Origin: Kribbella jiaozuonensis
Lineage (GTDB): Bacteria; Actinomycetota; Actinomycetes; Propionibacteriales; Kribbellaceae
DNA: 64,000 bases
Assembly (NCBI RefSeq): GCF_005233875.1
Contig: NZ_SZPZ01000002.1
Coordinates: 1,116,001-1,180,000, forward strand
Direction: 5' to 3'
Below are positions 33,972 to 42,768 of this stretch, piece by piece. The notes beneath the pieces were generated by a model, which was given only the letters and a program-made list of their open reading frames with translations, was not told the origin of the DNA and did not search any database. The translations under genes and the position numbers were made by a program. The stretch's first letter is position 1, and each line of letters starts with the position of its first letter.

Positions 33972-34337
33972 CGGGGACGTGTCCTTGTCCTAGTGACAGG
34001 TGCTCACCGAGGTGCGGCGGGATCGAAGCGTCGTCGGTTCGATGCGTTCCGCGCGGTGCGCACCCAGCGGTGATCGGGAGGGATCAGGGGGCCGTCGTTG
34101 GCCCGGGCATGGGTCGCTGTCAGAACATCGAAGGACAACAGATGGCGCTGCGCATCCGCCCGAGGTCGACATGAATGCGACCTACGAGGTGGGTGGATCG
34201 GGCAGCGAGCATGTCCACAAGCGTCAGCGCCAGCGCCCGACTTTGCAACTGTCAATCCTGAAGTTTGAGACTCGATCTCACGATGTGGCTATGTCCACCA
34301 GTCTGCTGGAGATTGATCCAGGCGTCGAACACATCGT
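33972..34337. other. intergenic region upstream of sir; no confident gene
   Basis: About 365 bases between sir and the ArsR operator. On the minus strand one open frame (34172-33990) ends in RSRRTSVSTCH and stop just before sir; it recalls the short Cys-containing leader peptides known upstream of sulfur genes in actinobacteria, but no start codon close to that end is visible, so it is not called a gene. A -35-like TTGACA is at 34256-34251 on the minus strand. TGAGA-N5-TCTCA (34266-34280) is a weak dyad. I saw no SAM riboswitch. Confidence 0.4.
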
Positions 34338-34365
34338 ACAAGAACTCTTGCACAAGAGTTCTTGT
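34338..34365 (+). promoter_or_regulatory. 28-base perfect palindrome, ArsR-type operator
   Basis: The 13-base arm ACAAGAACTCTTG (34338-34350) is repeated as its exact inverse at 34353-34365 around a central CA. Each arm itself contains the shorter dyad CAAGAACTCTTG. It ends 19 bases before the regulator's start codon, so it overlaps the promoter or the leader. Autoregulation of the ArsR/MFS pair is the simplest reading. Confidence 0.85.
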
Positions 34366-34384
34366 GGAAGCTACGGTGCTGTCC

Positions 34385-34954
34385 ATGACACCCGCCAACC
34401 GCCGGACCGTGACGCCGTCCGTGCTCGCCGCGATCCACCATCCGCTCCGCCGCCGGCTGCTCGACCTGATCCACCTGGACGGCCCCGCGACCGCCTCCCG
34501 GCTGGCCGAGGCCACCGGCGAACTGGTCGGCAACATCAGTCATCACCTCAAGGTTCTGAGCGCGGCGGGGGTGATCGTCGAGGCTCCCGAGCTGGCCAAG
34601 AACCGCCGCGAGCGCTGGTGGAAGCTCGGCGACACCTCGGAGTACTCGTGGTCGATCGCGGACGCCCAGGGCGATCCGGCCGATGAGCTGGTCGCAGCCA
34701 CCGCCGAGGACCAGAACCTGGCTCATCACGTCGGCAAGGTGCGGCAGTGGTTCGACATCCGGTACGAGTTCGAGGAGCCCTGGGTGCGGGCGGCGTACGC
34801 GACCGAGAGATGGCTCACATTGACGCCCGAGCAGCTCGTCGAGCTGAGTGAGCGGATCGAGGACCTGGTCCGCGAGTACCACGACAATCCGGCCGAAGGT
34901 GAGGACGCTCACCGGGTCTTCTTCTTCGCCCACGCCGTACCCGCCAGGCCATGA
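34385..34954 (+). CDS. ArsR-like winged-helix transcriptional regulator
   Basis: A 189-residue regulator. The HTH is near the N-terminus: VLAAIHHPLRRRLLDLIHLD then ATASRLAEATGELVGNISHH, where the recognition helix falls. The C-terminal half (WWKLGDTSEYSWSIAD onward) is an effector/dimerisation region without a cysteine metal site. ATG 34385 is used because upstream frame runs through the palindrome. The stop overlaps the MFS start by four bases. It likely represses the exporter until a drug-like ligand binds. Confidence 0.88.
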   Translation: MTPANRRTVTPSVLAAIHHPLRRRLLDLIHLDGPATASRLAEATGELVGNISHHLKVLSAAGVIVEAPELAKNRRERWWKLGDTSEYSWSIADAQGDPADELVAATAEDQNLAHHVGKVRQWFDIRYEFEEPWVRAAYATERWLTLTPEQLVELSERIEDLVREYHDNPAEGEDAHRVFFFAHAVPARP

Positions 34955-36144
34955 GCACCACGGTCTTCCCGCCGCTCCGGAGAGACCGTCGGGTGCACGG
35001 ATGGATCATGTCGGCCGCGGTGTCGCAGGCCGGCGACATGGCCTGGTTCGTCGGTCTCGCGTGGAGCGCGGCCCAGGTCACGACTCCGGCCGGCGCCGGT
35101 CTGGTGATGGGCATCGGAGCGCTGCCGAAGGCCCTCGTCCTGCTGTACGGCGGTGCGCTCGCGGACCGGTTCGACGGCCGGCGCACGATGATCCTCGCGA
35201 ACCTGGCCCGGATCGTCGTCCTCGTGGTCGCCTCGATCGTGGTCGCGGTGTGGGGACTGTCCCTCGCCGTACTGCTGACGGTGGCGGTCGTCTTCGGTGC
35301 CGTCGACGCGCTGTACACCCCCGCCTCGGGCACATTGCCGCGGCGGATGGTCCGGTCCGAGGATCTGGTGAAGCTGTCGGCCGGTTCGCAGCTGGCGCAG
35401 CGGCTGGCGATCTTCGCGGGCGCGCCGCTCGGCGGTCTGCTGGTCGCGCACGGTGGGCTGGTCACGGTGATGATCGCGGACGCCGCGTCGTTCGCCGTCA
35501 TCGCGGTGGCGCTGGCGTTCCTGGTGAAGCCGCGCCTCCCGCAGCCGGTCTCGACCGGCCGGTCGATCCGTGCGGACCTGCGCGACGGCTTCGCCTATCT
35601 GAAGCGGGACGGGCGGGCGCGGACGCTGGTGATCGCGTTCTCCGGGCTGAATCTGTTTGTCGGTCCGGTCCTGGCTGTCGGGCTGGTGCAGCGGACGCAC
35701 GTCGCCGGGTGGGGTTCGGCCTGGTTCGGCTGGTTCGAGGCGTGCTCGGGGATCGCGGCGGCGGCCGGCGCGGTGGTGGCGATGCGCTGGAAGCCGACGG
35801 ATCTGGCTCGCTCGGGTCTGCTCGTGCTGGTCGTGCAGGCGGCTGGGTGCGCGATGATCGGCGTGGTTCCGAAGTACGGGGTCTTCGTCGCGATGGCGAT
35901 GATCGGCTGCACGGCCGGGATCGCGTCGGCGCAATTGTCGGCGGCGTTCCAGCAGTCCGTCGACCCGGCGTACCTCGGTCGCAGCTTCAGCATCGTGAAC
36001 CTGTCCGACGAGGCGATCATGCCGCTCGCGATGACCGGCTTCGGTGCGCTGATCAGTGTGTCGAGCATCCCGGTCGCCTGTGTCCTCGTCGGGGTCCTGT
36101 TCGCCACGCTGGTGCTCTGGGCCGCGGTCCGGGTGAACCGCTGA
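34951..36144 (+). CDS. MFS transporter
   Basis: A 397-residue major facilitator with about 12 helices, of the MFS_3/enterobactin-exporter-like shape. The loop 2-3 motif is GGALADRFDGRRTMILANLA (about 69-88). Helix 1 starts MSAAVSQAGDMAWFVGLAWS. Translation is coupled to the ArsR-like regulator, so the likely role is inducible efflux of a toxic compound. Confidence 0.9.
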   Translation: MSTTVFPPLRRDRRVHGWIMSAAVSQAGDMAWFVGLAWSAAQVTTPAGAGLVMGIGALPKALVLLYGGALADRFDGRRTMILANLARIVVLVVASIVVAVWGLSLAVLLTVAVVFGAVDALYTPASGTLPRRMVRSEDLVKLSAGSQLAQRLAIFAGAPLGGLLVAHGGLVTVMIADAASFAVIAVALAFLVKPRLPQPVSTGRSIRADLRDGFAYLKRDGRARTLVIAFSGLNLFVGPVLAVGLVQRTHVAGWGSAWFGWFEACSGIAAAAGAVVAMRWKPTDLARSGLLVLVVQAAGCAMIGVVPKYGVFVAMAMIGCTAGIASAQLSAAFQQSVDPAYLGRSFSIVNLSDEAIMPLAMTGFGALISVSSIPVACVLVGVLFATLVLWAAVRVNR

Positions 36145-36188
36145 ACTCTGTACTCCGGGAGGCCGGTGCGCTACCGTCCCGATCACAA

Positions 36189-36203
36189 TAGGAAACTTTC
36201 CTA
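36189..36203 (+). promoter_or_regulatory. dyad upstream of the GH9 cellulase gene
   Basis: TAGGAAACTTTCCTA is a 15-base palindrome with 7-base arms around a central C, 24 bases upstream of the GH9 start. It continues as TTTCCTAAC, sharing TTCCTAAC with the dyad in front of the sugar ABC operon at 23025-23032. It is a likely carbohydrate-responsive operator. Confidence 0.65.
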
Positions 36204-36227
36204 ACGATTGGGCGGAGGGAGACAATC

Positions 36228-38012
36228 GTGAGGTCCTGGCGTCGGTTCGGAGCCCTCGTGGTGGCAGCGGGTTTGGTGGTGGGACCGGTGAGTACGGCGC
36301 AGGCTGCACCGGGTGGAGCGATCAGGGTCAATCAGCTCGGGTACGGCGCCTTCGACGGCAAGGCGGCGTACGTGCTGAGTCGTTCGGTGGCGACTCGGTT
36401 CTCCGTTGTCGACCGGTTCGGGCGGCGGGTGTTGAGTGGCTCGGTCGGCAAGGACGTGGGGGAGTGGAATGCGGCGTACCCGCACGTCTATCAGCTGGAT
36501 CTGTCCGCGCTGAAGGTGCCGGGGCATTACCGGGTCGAGGTGCCGGGGGTGGCGTCGGCGGGGTTCGACGTGCGCGCGTCGGCGGACCGCCTCCGTTCCT
36601 CCGCCAAGGACAAAGCCGTCGGTTTCTTCACGGCCCAACGAGACACCGTGCATCGCAATGATTCGAAGGCGCTCGTCTACGAGATCCCGGAGTTCGTGGA
36701 TCCGGACAGCGATCAGACGGTCGGCGAACTGAAGCGCATCGGTGGTCCGGTAGACGTTACCGGTGGGTGGTACGACGCCGGGGACTACCTGAAGTTCACG
36801 CATATCGCGGCGTACTCGGAATCGTTGCTGTGGGCATCGGTTCGGGACAGGCCGGACGGCAAGGTGCTGGCGGAGGCGCGGCACGGGCTGGACTGGCTGG
36901 ACAAGATGTGGGACCAGCGGACGCGCACGCTGTACATCCAGGTCGGCGTCGGCGCGGGCAACGACACCGAGACCTACATCGGCGACCACGACATCTGGCG
37001 GCTGCCGGGCGTCGACGATCACCTGACGGATCCGTCCGAGCGGTTCCTGCGCAACCGGCCGGTGTTCCGGGCCGCGGCGCCGGGCAAGCCGATCAGCCCC
37101 AACCTGGCCGGACGTACGGCGGCGGCGTTCGCGCTGGCCGCGCAGGTCGAGCCGAACCGTGCGGACGCGCGCCGGCATCTCGACACGGCCGCCCAGATCT
37201 TCGCGCAGGCTCAGACCAAGAACGTCGGGCAGTTGGTGACGTCGCTGCCGTTCGCGTTCTATCCGGAGACGGCGTGGCGGGATGACCTCGAGCTGGGCGC
37301 GACGGAGTTGGCGCTGGCTGCCAAGCGGTTGGGTGATCCGCGGGCCGGGGCGTGGCTGAAGCAGGCTGCGTACTGGGCTTCGCAGTACATCGCTCATGAG
37401 GCGGGCGGGGACACGTTGAACCTGTACGACGTGAGCGCGTTGGCGCATGCGGATCTGATCCGGGCGGCGCGGACCGACCGGCCGCTGGTTCGGGAGTTGG
37501 CCAGTGATCTGCGGGCGCAGTTGGAGATCGGGGCGTCGCGGTCGGCGGCGGATCCGTTCCGGGCCGGGGCGCAGTACGCCGAGTTCGACGCCGTACCGCA
37601 CACCTTCGGGCTGGCGACGACTGCTCGCCTGTATGCGCGGGCGACGGGCGACCATCGGTACGACGCCTTCGGTCAACACCAACTCGACTGGGCCTTCGGA
37701 GCGAATGCCTGGGGTGTCTCGTTCGTCATCGGCGTAGGCCAGACGTTCGAACGCTGCCCTCACCACCAGATCGCGAACATCACCGGCCGCCAGCTGACCG
37801 GCGCTGTGGTCAACGGGCCGAACTCGGCCGACCTCTTCACGGACGGGCTCGACGACTACCTCGACGGGATGACTCACTGTCCGGCGGATGCGTCCGATCC
37901 GTACGCGCAGTACACCGGGCACGATTCGCGGTACGTGGACGACGTACGGTCCTGGCAGACGGCCGAACCGGCGGACGACTTCGCGGCGATCGCGGTCTAC
38001 GCGCTGACGTAA
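36228..38012 (+). CDS. secreted GH9 glycoside hydrolase (endoglucanase-like)
   Basis: A 594-residue protein, GTG start with GGAGGGAG before it. A Sec signal peptide (RRFGALVVAAGLVVGPVSTA, cleavage near AQA-AP at about 27) is followed by an Ig-like CelD-N domain (IRVNQLGYGAFDGKAAYVLS) and the (alpha/alpha)6 GH9 domain. GGWYDAGDYLKF (about 182-193) carries the catalytic base Asp. The acid region near the C-terminus reads SWQTAEPADDFAAIAVY, with Glu in the position of the usual NEVAIDWN-like motif. No carbohydrate-binding module is seen. It would cut beta-1,4-glucans outside the cell, feeding sugar importers. Confidence 0.92.
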   Translation: MRSWRRFGALVVAAGLVVGPVSTAQAAPGGAIRVNQLGYGAFDGKAAYVLSRSVATRFSVVDRFGRRVLSGSVGKDVGEWNAAYPHVYQLDLSALKVPGHYRVEVPGVASAGFDVRASADRLRSSAKDKAVGFFTAQRDTVHRNDSKALVYEIPEFVDPDSDQTVGELKRIGGPVDVTGGWYDAGDYLKFTHIAAYSESLLWASVRDRPDGKVLAEARHGLDWLDKMWDQRTRTLYIQVGVGAGNDTETYIGDHDIWRLPGVDDHLTDPSERFLRNRPVFRAAAPGKPISPNLAGRTAAAFALAAQVEPNRADARRHLDTAAQIFAQAQTKNVGQLVTSLPFAFYPETAWRDDLELGATELALAAKRLGDPRAGAWLKQAAYWASQYIAHEAGGDTLNLYDVSALAHADLIRAARTDRPLVRELASDLRAQLEIGASRSAADPFRAGAQYAEFDAVPHTFGLATTARLYARATGDHRYDAFGQHQLDWAFGANAWGVSFVIGVGQTFERCPHHQIANITGRQLTGAVVNGPNSADLFTDGLDDYLDGMTHCPADASDPYAQYTGHDSRYVDDVRSWQTAEPADDFAAIAVYALT

Positions 38013-38022
38013 ACTCACGCGG

Positions 38023-38607
38023 GTGGCTGGCTGGGAGGACGTCCGGGATTTCACCCTCGGCAACGTGTCCCGCCGAGCCACCCGCATCGAGTTCGGCCCG
38101 AACGCCATTCGCGCTGTCCAAGGCTCGAACGACGACCGGGTGCTGGAACCCTATGCGTACGTCGGCGCGAACCGCTCGCTCTACCTCGACGCCGAACTGA
38201 CCCAACTCCTGTGCCGCGTCGTCCCCACCGGCGACCACACCTGGTCAGTCCAGGACGCCGACACCACCGAGATCGGCACCATCACCCGCCTCCCGTCACA
38301 CCGCCGCTACCTCCGCCCCAACTGGCAAATCACCCAACCCGGCCACCCCGAAATCCTTGGCCGCACCGAATGGCTGACCGGCAGCCCAGCCCGCCTGGCG
38401 GCTAAGGCTGGTTCCCGCCTAATCGTCAGCGTCCTGGACGGGCTGACAGGCATCGGCGACGAGGGCGGCGACCAACCCACCAAGTCCCGCACTCTCGAAT
38501 GGCGCACACCCTCCGAGCTCGTGATGATCTCCTCAACCACAATCACCATCACGGCCGACTGGCTGGACCGCCGCCTCCCCTTCGCCTACACGCTCCTGGC
38601 CAAATGA
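38023..38607 (+). CDS. hypothetical protein (194 aa)
   Basis: The GTG start gives MAGWEDVRDFTLGNVSRRAT. The protein is beta-rich (RSLYLDAELTQLLCRVVPTG, HTWSVQDADTTEIGTITRLP) with no signal or membrane segment, somewhat like LURP-one/tubby-type folds, but that is a weak impression. It starts ten bases after the GH9 stop and overlaps the amidase start by four bases, so it may be part of the same transcript. The 3' half has C/A-rich wobble positions. Function unknown. Confidence 0.55.
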   Translation: MAGWEDVRDFTLGNVSRRATRIEFGPNAIRAVQGSNDDRVLEPYAYVGANRSLYLDAELTQLLCRVVPTGDHTWSVQDADTTEIGTITRLPSHRRYLRPNWQITQPGHPEILGRTEWLTGSPARLAAKAGSRLIVSVLDGLTGIGDEGGDQPTKSRTLEWRTPSELVMISSTTITITADWLDRRLPFAYTLLAK

Positions 38608-39788
38608 TCCGGCGTACCGCGATCGAGATCGCAGCTGCTGTTCGGTCCGGAGCTGTCGGCGCGTCGGACGTGGTCGAGGAGGCGATTGCGGCGGCCGAGC
38701 GGCTGGACCCGGTGCTGCATTTCCTGGATGAGTTGGATGCTGCGGGCGCGCGGGCGGCGGCGCAGCGGGTCAAGCCGGATGGGCTGCTGGCCGGCGTACC
38801 GTTCCTGATCAAGTCGCGGACGCCGCCGGACGCGCCGATCATCGCTCGATTGCTTGCGGCCGGGGCGATCCCGATCGGGTGGTCGACCCGGGCCCGGCCG
38901 GGCGCCACGTCGCTGACCTTCGGCTGGAACGGGACCGAATACACCCGGAACCCGTGGGACCTGTCCCGCTCACCCGGCGGTTCGACGGCCGGTGGTGCAG
39001 CGGCCGTCGCGGCCGGCGTCGTACCCCTGGCAACCGGTGGCGACAGTGGCGGCTCGCTTCGGATCCCAGCGTCGTTCTCGGGTGTCGTCGGCTTCAAAGG
39101 GACGTACGGACGGATCCCGCGACCGGGCGGGCGTCCGCTCGGCGGGCTGACGACAGCCGGTGTGATCGGCGCCGACCTCGACGACGTGATCCTGGCAACG
39201 AGCATCGCCTCCGGCCCTCACCGCCTCGACCCCAACGCCCTCCCACCCTGGCCGGTCCCGGCTCGGTCGAGCGGGGGTCGAACTCGGCGGATTGCCTATC
39301 GGTCGACGCTCGGGGCGTGTGCTGCTGATCCGGGTGTGGATCGGGTTGTGCGGGAACGCCTGCTGGCGGCTGGAGTGGAGGTGGTCGACGTACCGCTGGA
39401 GCTTGCGCCCACGGACGAGGCGTGGCAGGCGCTGTCGGACCTGGACAACGGGCGTGGGGTCGAGGAGTCGGCCGCGAAGCGGGCGCGGGAGGTGCGGGAC
39501 TTCAACAACACGGCGCTCGCGGATCTGTTCGCCGAGGTGGATGTGCTCGTCACGCCGACCACGCTGACTGTTGCCCACGGCTACGATCAGCACGAGGAGA
39601 CGATCGTGACCGGCGATCCGTGCTGGGTGTTCAACGTGACCGGCCATCCCGCGGTGAGTGTTCCGGCCGGAAGGTCGCAGGGACTGCCGGTGGGCTTGCA
39701 GGTTGTTGCGCCGCATGGGGCGGACGAGGTTGCGCTCGCGGTGGCTCGCCTGCTGCTGGTCGAGCTTCCGCTGCCGCCGGTCCGCTGA
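38604..39788 (+). CDS. amidase-signature family hydrolase
   Basis: A 394-residue enzyme of the amidase signature family. The Ser-cisSer-Lys triad is Lys70 (GVPFLIKSR), Ser127 (SPGGSTAGG) and Ser151 (GGDSGGSLRIPAS). Length is shorter than the usual 450-480, mainly in the middle region, but the core looks complete. ATG 38604 overlaps the preceding gene. It hydrolyses an amide of unknown identity; AtzF- or GatA-like roles cannot be separated, and it is not clustered with gatB or gatC. Its last 158 bases lie opposite the end of the next gene. Confidence 0.88.
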   Translation: MIRRTAIEIAAAVRSGAVGASDVVEEAIAAAERLDPVLHFLDELDAAGARAAAQRVKPDGLLAGVPFLIKSRTPPDAPIIARLLAAGAIPIGWSTRARPGATSLTFGWNGTEYTRNPWDLSRSPGGSTAGGAAAVAAGVVPLATGGDSGGSLRIPASFSGVVGFKGTYGRIPRPGGRPLGGLTTAGVIGADLDDVILATSIASGPHRLDPNALPPWPVPARSSGGRTRRIAYRSTLGACAADPGVDRVVRERLLAAGVEVVDVPLELAPTDEAWQALSDLDNGRGVEESAAKRAREVRDFNNTALADLFAEVDVLVTPTTLTVAHGYDQHEETIVTGDPCWVFNVTGHPAVSVPAGRSQGLPVGLQVVAPHGADEVALAVARLLLVELPLPPVR

Positions 39789-40737
39789 CTGGCGGGTGAG
39801 CCCTCGCCGCGATGTCGGCAACTGGCGGTGGAAGGGCCTTCGCCACGGTGTTGGCGAGATCGACAGCCGAGGCCTGCTTGCGGTCCGGCGTGGTTTCGCC
39901 GCGGGCAGTCGGGGAGCGCAGCAGCTCGGGCTTGGTGAAGTCGGAGAATGCGGCGACGACGGGTGGTGTGTAGAGCTCGTCGCGTACGGCGGTAGTCGGG
40001 GCGGTGGACGGGGCCGGTGAGTGGAGGGCTTCCTTCAGTTCGGTGCGGAAGAACTTGGTGAGTTCTTTTGCGCGGAGGATTCGGCTGCGGCGGAGGACGT
40101 GTTGTTCAACGGCGAGCGACGCTTTCTCGCGCCAGGTGATGTCGAACATGATGCGGCCGAGTCGGAAGCCGGGGTTGGTTTCGCCGCCGGGGTAGCCGCG
40201 GGCTCCGCCGTCGGTGAAGAACTCGCTGTAGAAGGCACCCTCGTCCTCGAACTTCAGCACGTTCCACGCCCGGAACTGATCCGTCGGCAGCTCACCCCGC
40301 ACCCACGCCTCGTCCATCAACGCGTGCGACTCGGCGTTCAGCGGTCGGTGCCCGACATAGCGGTACTGCGGACGCTCGCCGCGCCGGCGTCGTTCGTACT
40401 CCGCGATGATCTGCGGCCACTCGTCCGCCGAGATCGCCCGCGCCAGCCGTGACGCGAACGACGTCCGCGCCCGCAGCTCGGCCCGCGAGGTGACCGGATG
40501 GTCCGTCCGCCCGGTCATTGTCTCGAGCTTGTCCATCACGAAAGTCCGGCCATGCGGTCCGACCCGCTCCCACTGGGTCACCTTCAGCGAAGGACCGCCG
40601 CCGGTCACAGCGTTCAGAGCACGCAGCGCAGCGATTCCGACCCGGTAGAGCGGCACGCGACGGCGCATGATGCGCGTCTCCCAGCGAGTTCGCTCGTAGC
40701 TGTCCAACCACGCAGTACCAACGAGACGCCGGCTCAT
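39631..40737 (-). CDS. uncharacterised protein (368 aa) co-transcribed with MarR
   Basis: I do not recognise the family. The N-terminal 250 residues look like a folded, basic soluble domain: DSYERTRWETRIMRRRVPLY, LKVTQWERVGPHGRTFVMDK, KFEDEGAFYSEFFTDGGARG. After about residue 300 it becomes a Pro/Ala-rich tail (VSGPAAAEARPAAGEPPRAQ) whose last 52 codons run antisense to the amidase gene, so the true end may be earlier or a frameshift may exist. ATG 40737 overlaps the MarR stop (ATGA). The MarR and DHA2 neighbours suggest a drug-response locus. Confidence 0.6.
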   Translation of the reverse strand: MSRRLVGTAWLDSYERTRWETRIMRRRVPLYRVGIAALRALNAVTGGGPSLKVTQWERVGPHGRTFVMDKLETMTGRTDHPVTSRAELRARTSFASRLARAISADEWPQIIAEYERRRRGERPQYRYVGHRPLNAESHALMDEAWVRGELPTDQFRAWNVLKFEDEGAFYSEFFTDGGARGYPGGETNPGFRLGRIMFDITWREKASLAVEQHVLRRSRILRAKELTKFFRTELKEALHSPAPSTAPTTAVRDELYTPPVVAAFSDFTKPELLRSPTARGETTPDRKQASAVDLANTVAKALPPPVADIAARAHPPVSGPAAAEARPAAGEPPRAQPRPPHAAQQPASPPAVPATFRPEHSPRDGRSR

Positions 40738-41204
40738 CCCGGATGGTCCGCGCGCCAGTTCTTGATCATTTGTTCCATGTCGGAGTGGATGAACGCGAAG
40801 AAGTCCGCGGCCTCGGTCAGCCGGCGCGCGACGGGTGAGTCGGCGGCGAAGAGCGCGGCGCCCGAGCGGCTGGTCGACTCCCACTCGCTCAGCGCGAGGT
40901 TGCGGCGCTCGAGGATCGCCGCGAAGACGTCCTCGCGGATGCGGTAATGGTCCTTGCGTGAACCGGGCAGCCGCTCGCGGGAGATGAACGACACCTGCAA
41001 CAACTGCCGTACGGCGCCGGACACCGCAGGCTGACTGATCTTCAGCGACTCGGCCAGCTCGGCGGCCGTCATCGTGCCGGTCGGGCTGACCAGCATCGCG
41101 CCCATCACCCGAGCCGACATCGTCGGTACGCCGCTGTTCGCCAGCACGCCCGCGAACCGCTCGACGAACTGGCTCACGGCCTCCGGACTCGGTTCCTCCG
41201 CCAT
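40734..41204 (-). CDS. MarR/GbsR-like transcriptional regulator
   Basis: A 156-residue winged-helix regulator. The DNA-binding part is TMTAAELAESLKISQPAVSG then AVRQLLQVSFISRERLPGSR, with the wing following. The C-terminus forms the dimerisation helix bundle (EAADFFAFIHSDMEQMIKNW). It is divergent from the DHA2 exporter with 62 bases between starts, so it most likely represses the exporter and itself, and it is followed by the uncharacterised gene in the same transcript. Confidence 0.9.
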   Translation of the reverse strand: MAEEPSPEAVSQFVERFAGVLANSGVPTMSARVMGAMLVSPTGTMTAAELAESLKISQPAVSGAVRQLLQVSFISRERLPGSRKDHYRIREDVFAAILERRNLALSEWESTSRSGAALFAADSPVARRLTEAADFFAFIHSDMEQMIKNWRADHPG

Positions 41205-41252
41205 GATTGAAGCTTACAGTAATCTGATCTATCGCAAGTATCACAAACTTCT

Positions 41253-41258
41253 GATAAT
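41253..41258 (+). promoter_or_regulatory. -10 box implying a leaderless exporter message
   Basis: GATAAT lies nine bases before the ATG at 41267. With the usual six to seven bases to the start site, transcription begins at or within two bases of the ATG, so translation would start without a Shine-Dalgarno site. The A/T-rich 41215-41266 stretch contrasts with the flanking GC and should contain the MarR operator; I saw no clean dyad. Confidence 0.45.
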
Positions 41259-41266
41259 TTGAATTC

Positions 41267-42757
41267 ATGACCACGACCACCGACACCGCAGCGCCGACGC
41301 TCACCGGCGGCCGCCGCTTCGGCGTACTCATCGCACTCTGTCTCGCCGTACTCGTCCTCGGCCTGGACACGACCGTGCTCAACGTCGCGCTGCCGACGCT
41401 CGCCAAGGACCTGGACGCGTCGACCAGCCAGCTGCAATGGATGGCGAACAGCTACAACCTCGTCCTCGCGGCGTTGCTGCTGCCGGCCGGTCTGCTCGGC
41501 GACCGGTACGGGCGGCGCAAGATCATCGCGATCGCGCTCACGCTGTTCGGCCTTGCGTCGCTGGCGTGTGCCCTGTCCGACACGGCCGGCCAGCTGATCG
41601 CCGCCCGCGCGTTCCTCGGGATCGGGGCGGCGATGATCGTCCCGGTCGCGCTGTCGCTGATCACCGTGCTGTTCCGCACCGAAGAGGACCGGAAGAAGGC
41701 GATCGGGTTCTTCGTCGTTGCCAACAGCATCGGTATGCCGCTCGGCCCGATCGTCGGCGGTCTGCTCCTCGACCACGCCGGCTGGCAGTGGATCTTCCTG
41801 ATGAACGTCCCGATCGCCTTCATCGCCGCCCTCGCGGTCTCCTTGCTCGTCCCCGAGACGCGCAGCTCGAACCGCCCGGCGATCGACTGGCTCGGCATCG
41901 TGCTGTCGAGTACGGGCCTCGCGGCTCTGGTGTACGGCGTGACCAAGGCCGGCGAGTCGTCCTGGACCGACGGTGTCACAATCGTCTTCCTCGGGCTCGC
42001 CGTCGTACTGATCGCCGGCTTCCTCGTCTGGCAGCGGCGGAACCGGGAGCCGTTGATCGAGCTGCGGTTGTTCGGCGAGCGGGTGTTCACCGGTGGCGCC
42101 GTACTGCTGACGGTGTCGGTGTTCGCGATCTTCGGGTTGCTGTTCACGATGCCGCAGTACTTCCAGGGCATCAACGGATCGGACGCGTTGCACACCGGGC
42201 TCAAGCTGCTGCCGTTCATCGGCGGGATGACGGTCGGTGCGAAGCTGGCGTCGCCGGTCGAGTCGAAGATCGGCACCCGGCTTGTGGTGATGACCGGGTT
42301 CGTCGTGATGGCGGTCGGGTTCGCGCTCGGCGCCTTCACCGATCTCGGGACCGGCTACGGGTACACGGCGATCTGGTTCGTGGTGGTCGGATTCGGCCTC
42401 GGGTGTTCGATGCCGCAGGCAATGAACGCGGCGCTCGGCGTACTCGATCCGGAGCGGGCCGGGACCGGATCCGGGCTGCTGCAGGCGTTCCGTCAGGTCG
42501 GAGGTACGGTCGGCGTCGCCGTACTCGGGACCGTGCTGAACTCGGTCTACCGCCACAACGTCGACACGAACGGGCTCCCGGCGCAGGTCGCCGATGCGGT
42601 CGAGAAGAGCCTGGGCGGTGGACTCGCGGCCGCCGCCAAGGCCGGCTCGCCGGGGCTGCTCGCCAATGTGCGCGACGCCTTCATGACCAGCCTCAACACC
42701 ACCATGTGGGTGTCGGCCGGGATCGCCGTTGCGGGTGCGATCCTCGCGCGGTACTGA
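41267..42757 (+). CDS. DHA2-family MFS drug exporter (14 TM)
   Basis: A 496-residue proton-coupled exporter with about 14 helices. Helix 1 motif is LGLDTTVLNVALPTLAKDLD (D-x-T-x-V-N-x-A-L-P), loop 2-3 is GLLGDRYGRRKIIAIALTLF, and motif C GFFVVANSIGMPLGPIVGGL is in helix 5. These mark the EmrB/QacA group. Divergent MarR regulator suggests induction by a toxic aromatic or antibiotic. The gene ends 12 bases before a strong terminator hairpin. Confidence 0.93.
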   Translation: MTTTTDTAAPTLTGGRRFGVLIALCLAVLVLGLDTTVLNVALPTLAKDLDASTSQLQWMANSYNLVLAALLLPAGLLGDRYGRRKIIAIALTLFGLASLACALSDTAGQLIAARAFLGIGAAMIVPVALSLITVLFRTEEDRKKAIGFFVVANSIGMPLGPIVGGLLLDHAGWQWIFLMNVPIAFIAALAVSLLVPETRSSNRPAIDWLGIVLSSTGLAALVYGVTKAGESSWTDGVTIVFLGLAVVLIAGFLVWQRRNREPLIELRLFGERVFTGGAVLLTVSVFAIFGLLFTMPQYFQGINGSDALHTGLKLLPFIGGMTVGAKLASPVESKIGTRLVVMTGFVVMAVGFALGAFTDLGTGYGYTAIWFVVVGFGLGCSMPQAMNAALGVLDPERAGTGSGLLQAFRQVGGTVGVAVLGTVLNSVYRHNVDTNGLPAQVADAVEKSLGGGLAAAAKAGSPGLLANVRDAFMTSLNTTMWVSAGIAVAGAILARY

Positions 42758-42768
42758 TGCCGAAGAAA

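Noticed and set aside
33972..34260. SAM-type riboswitch upstream of sir
   Set aside because: None of the conserved SAM-I/IV core elements could be found on the minus strand.
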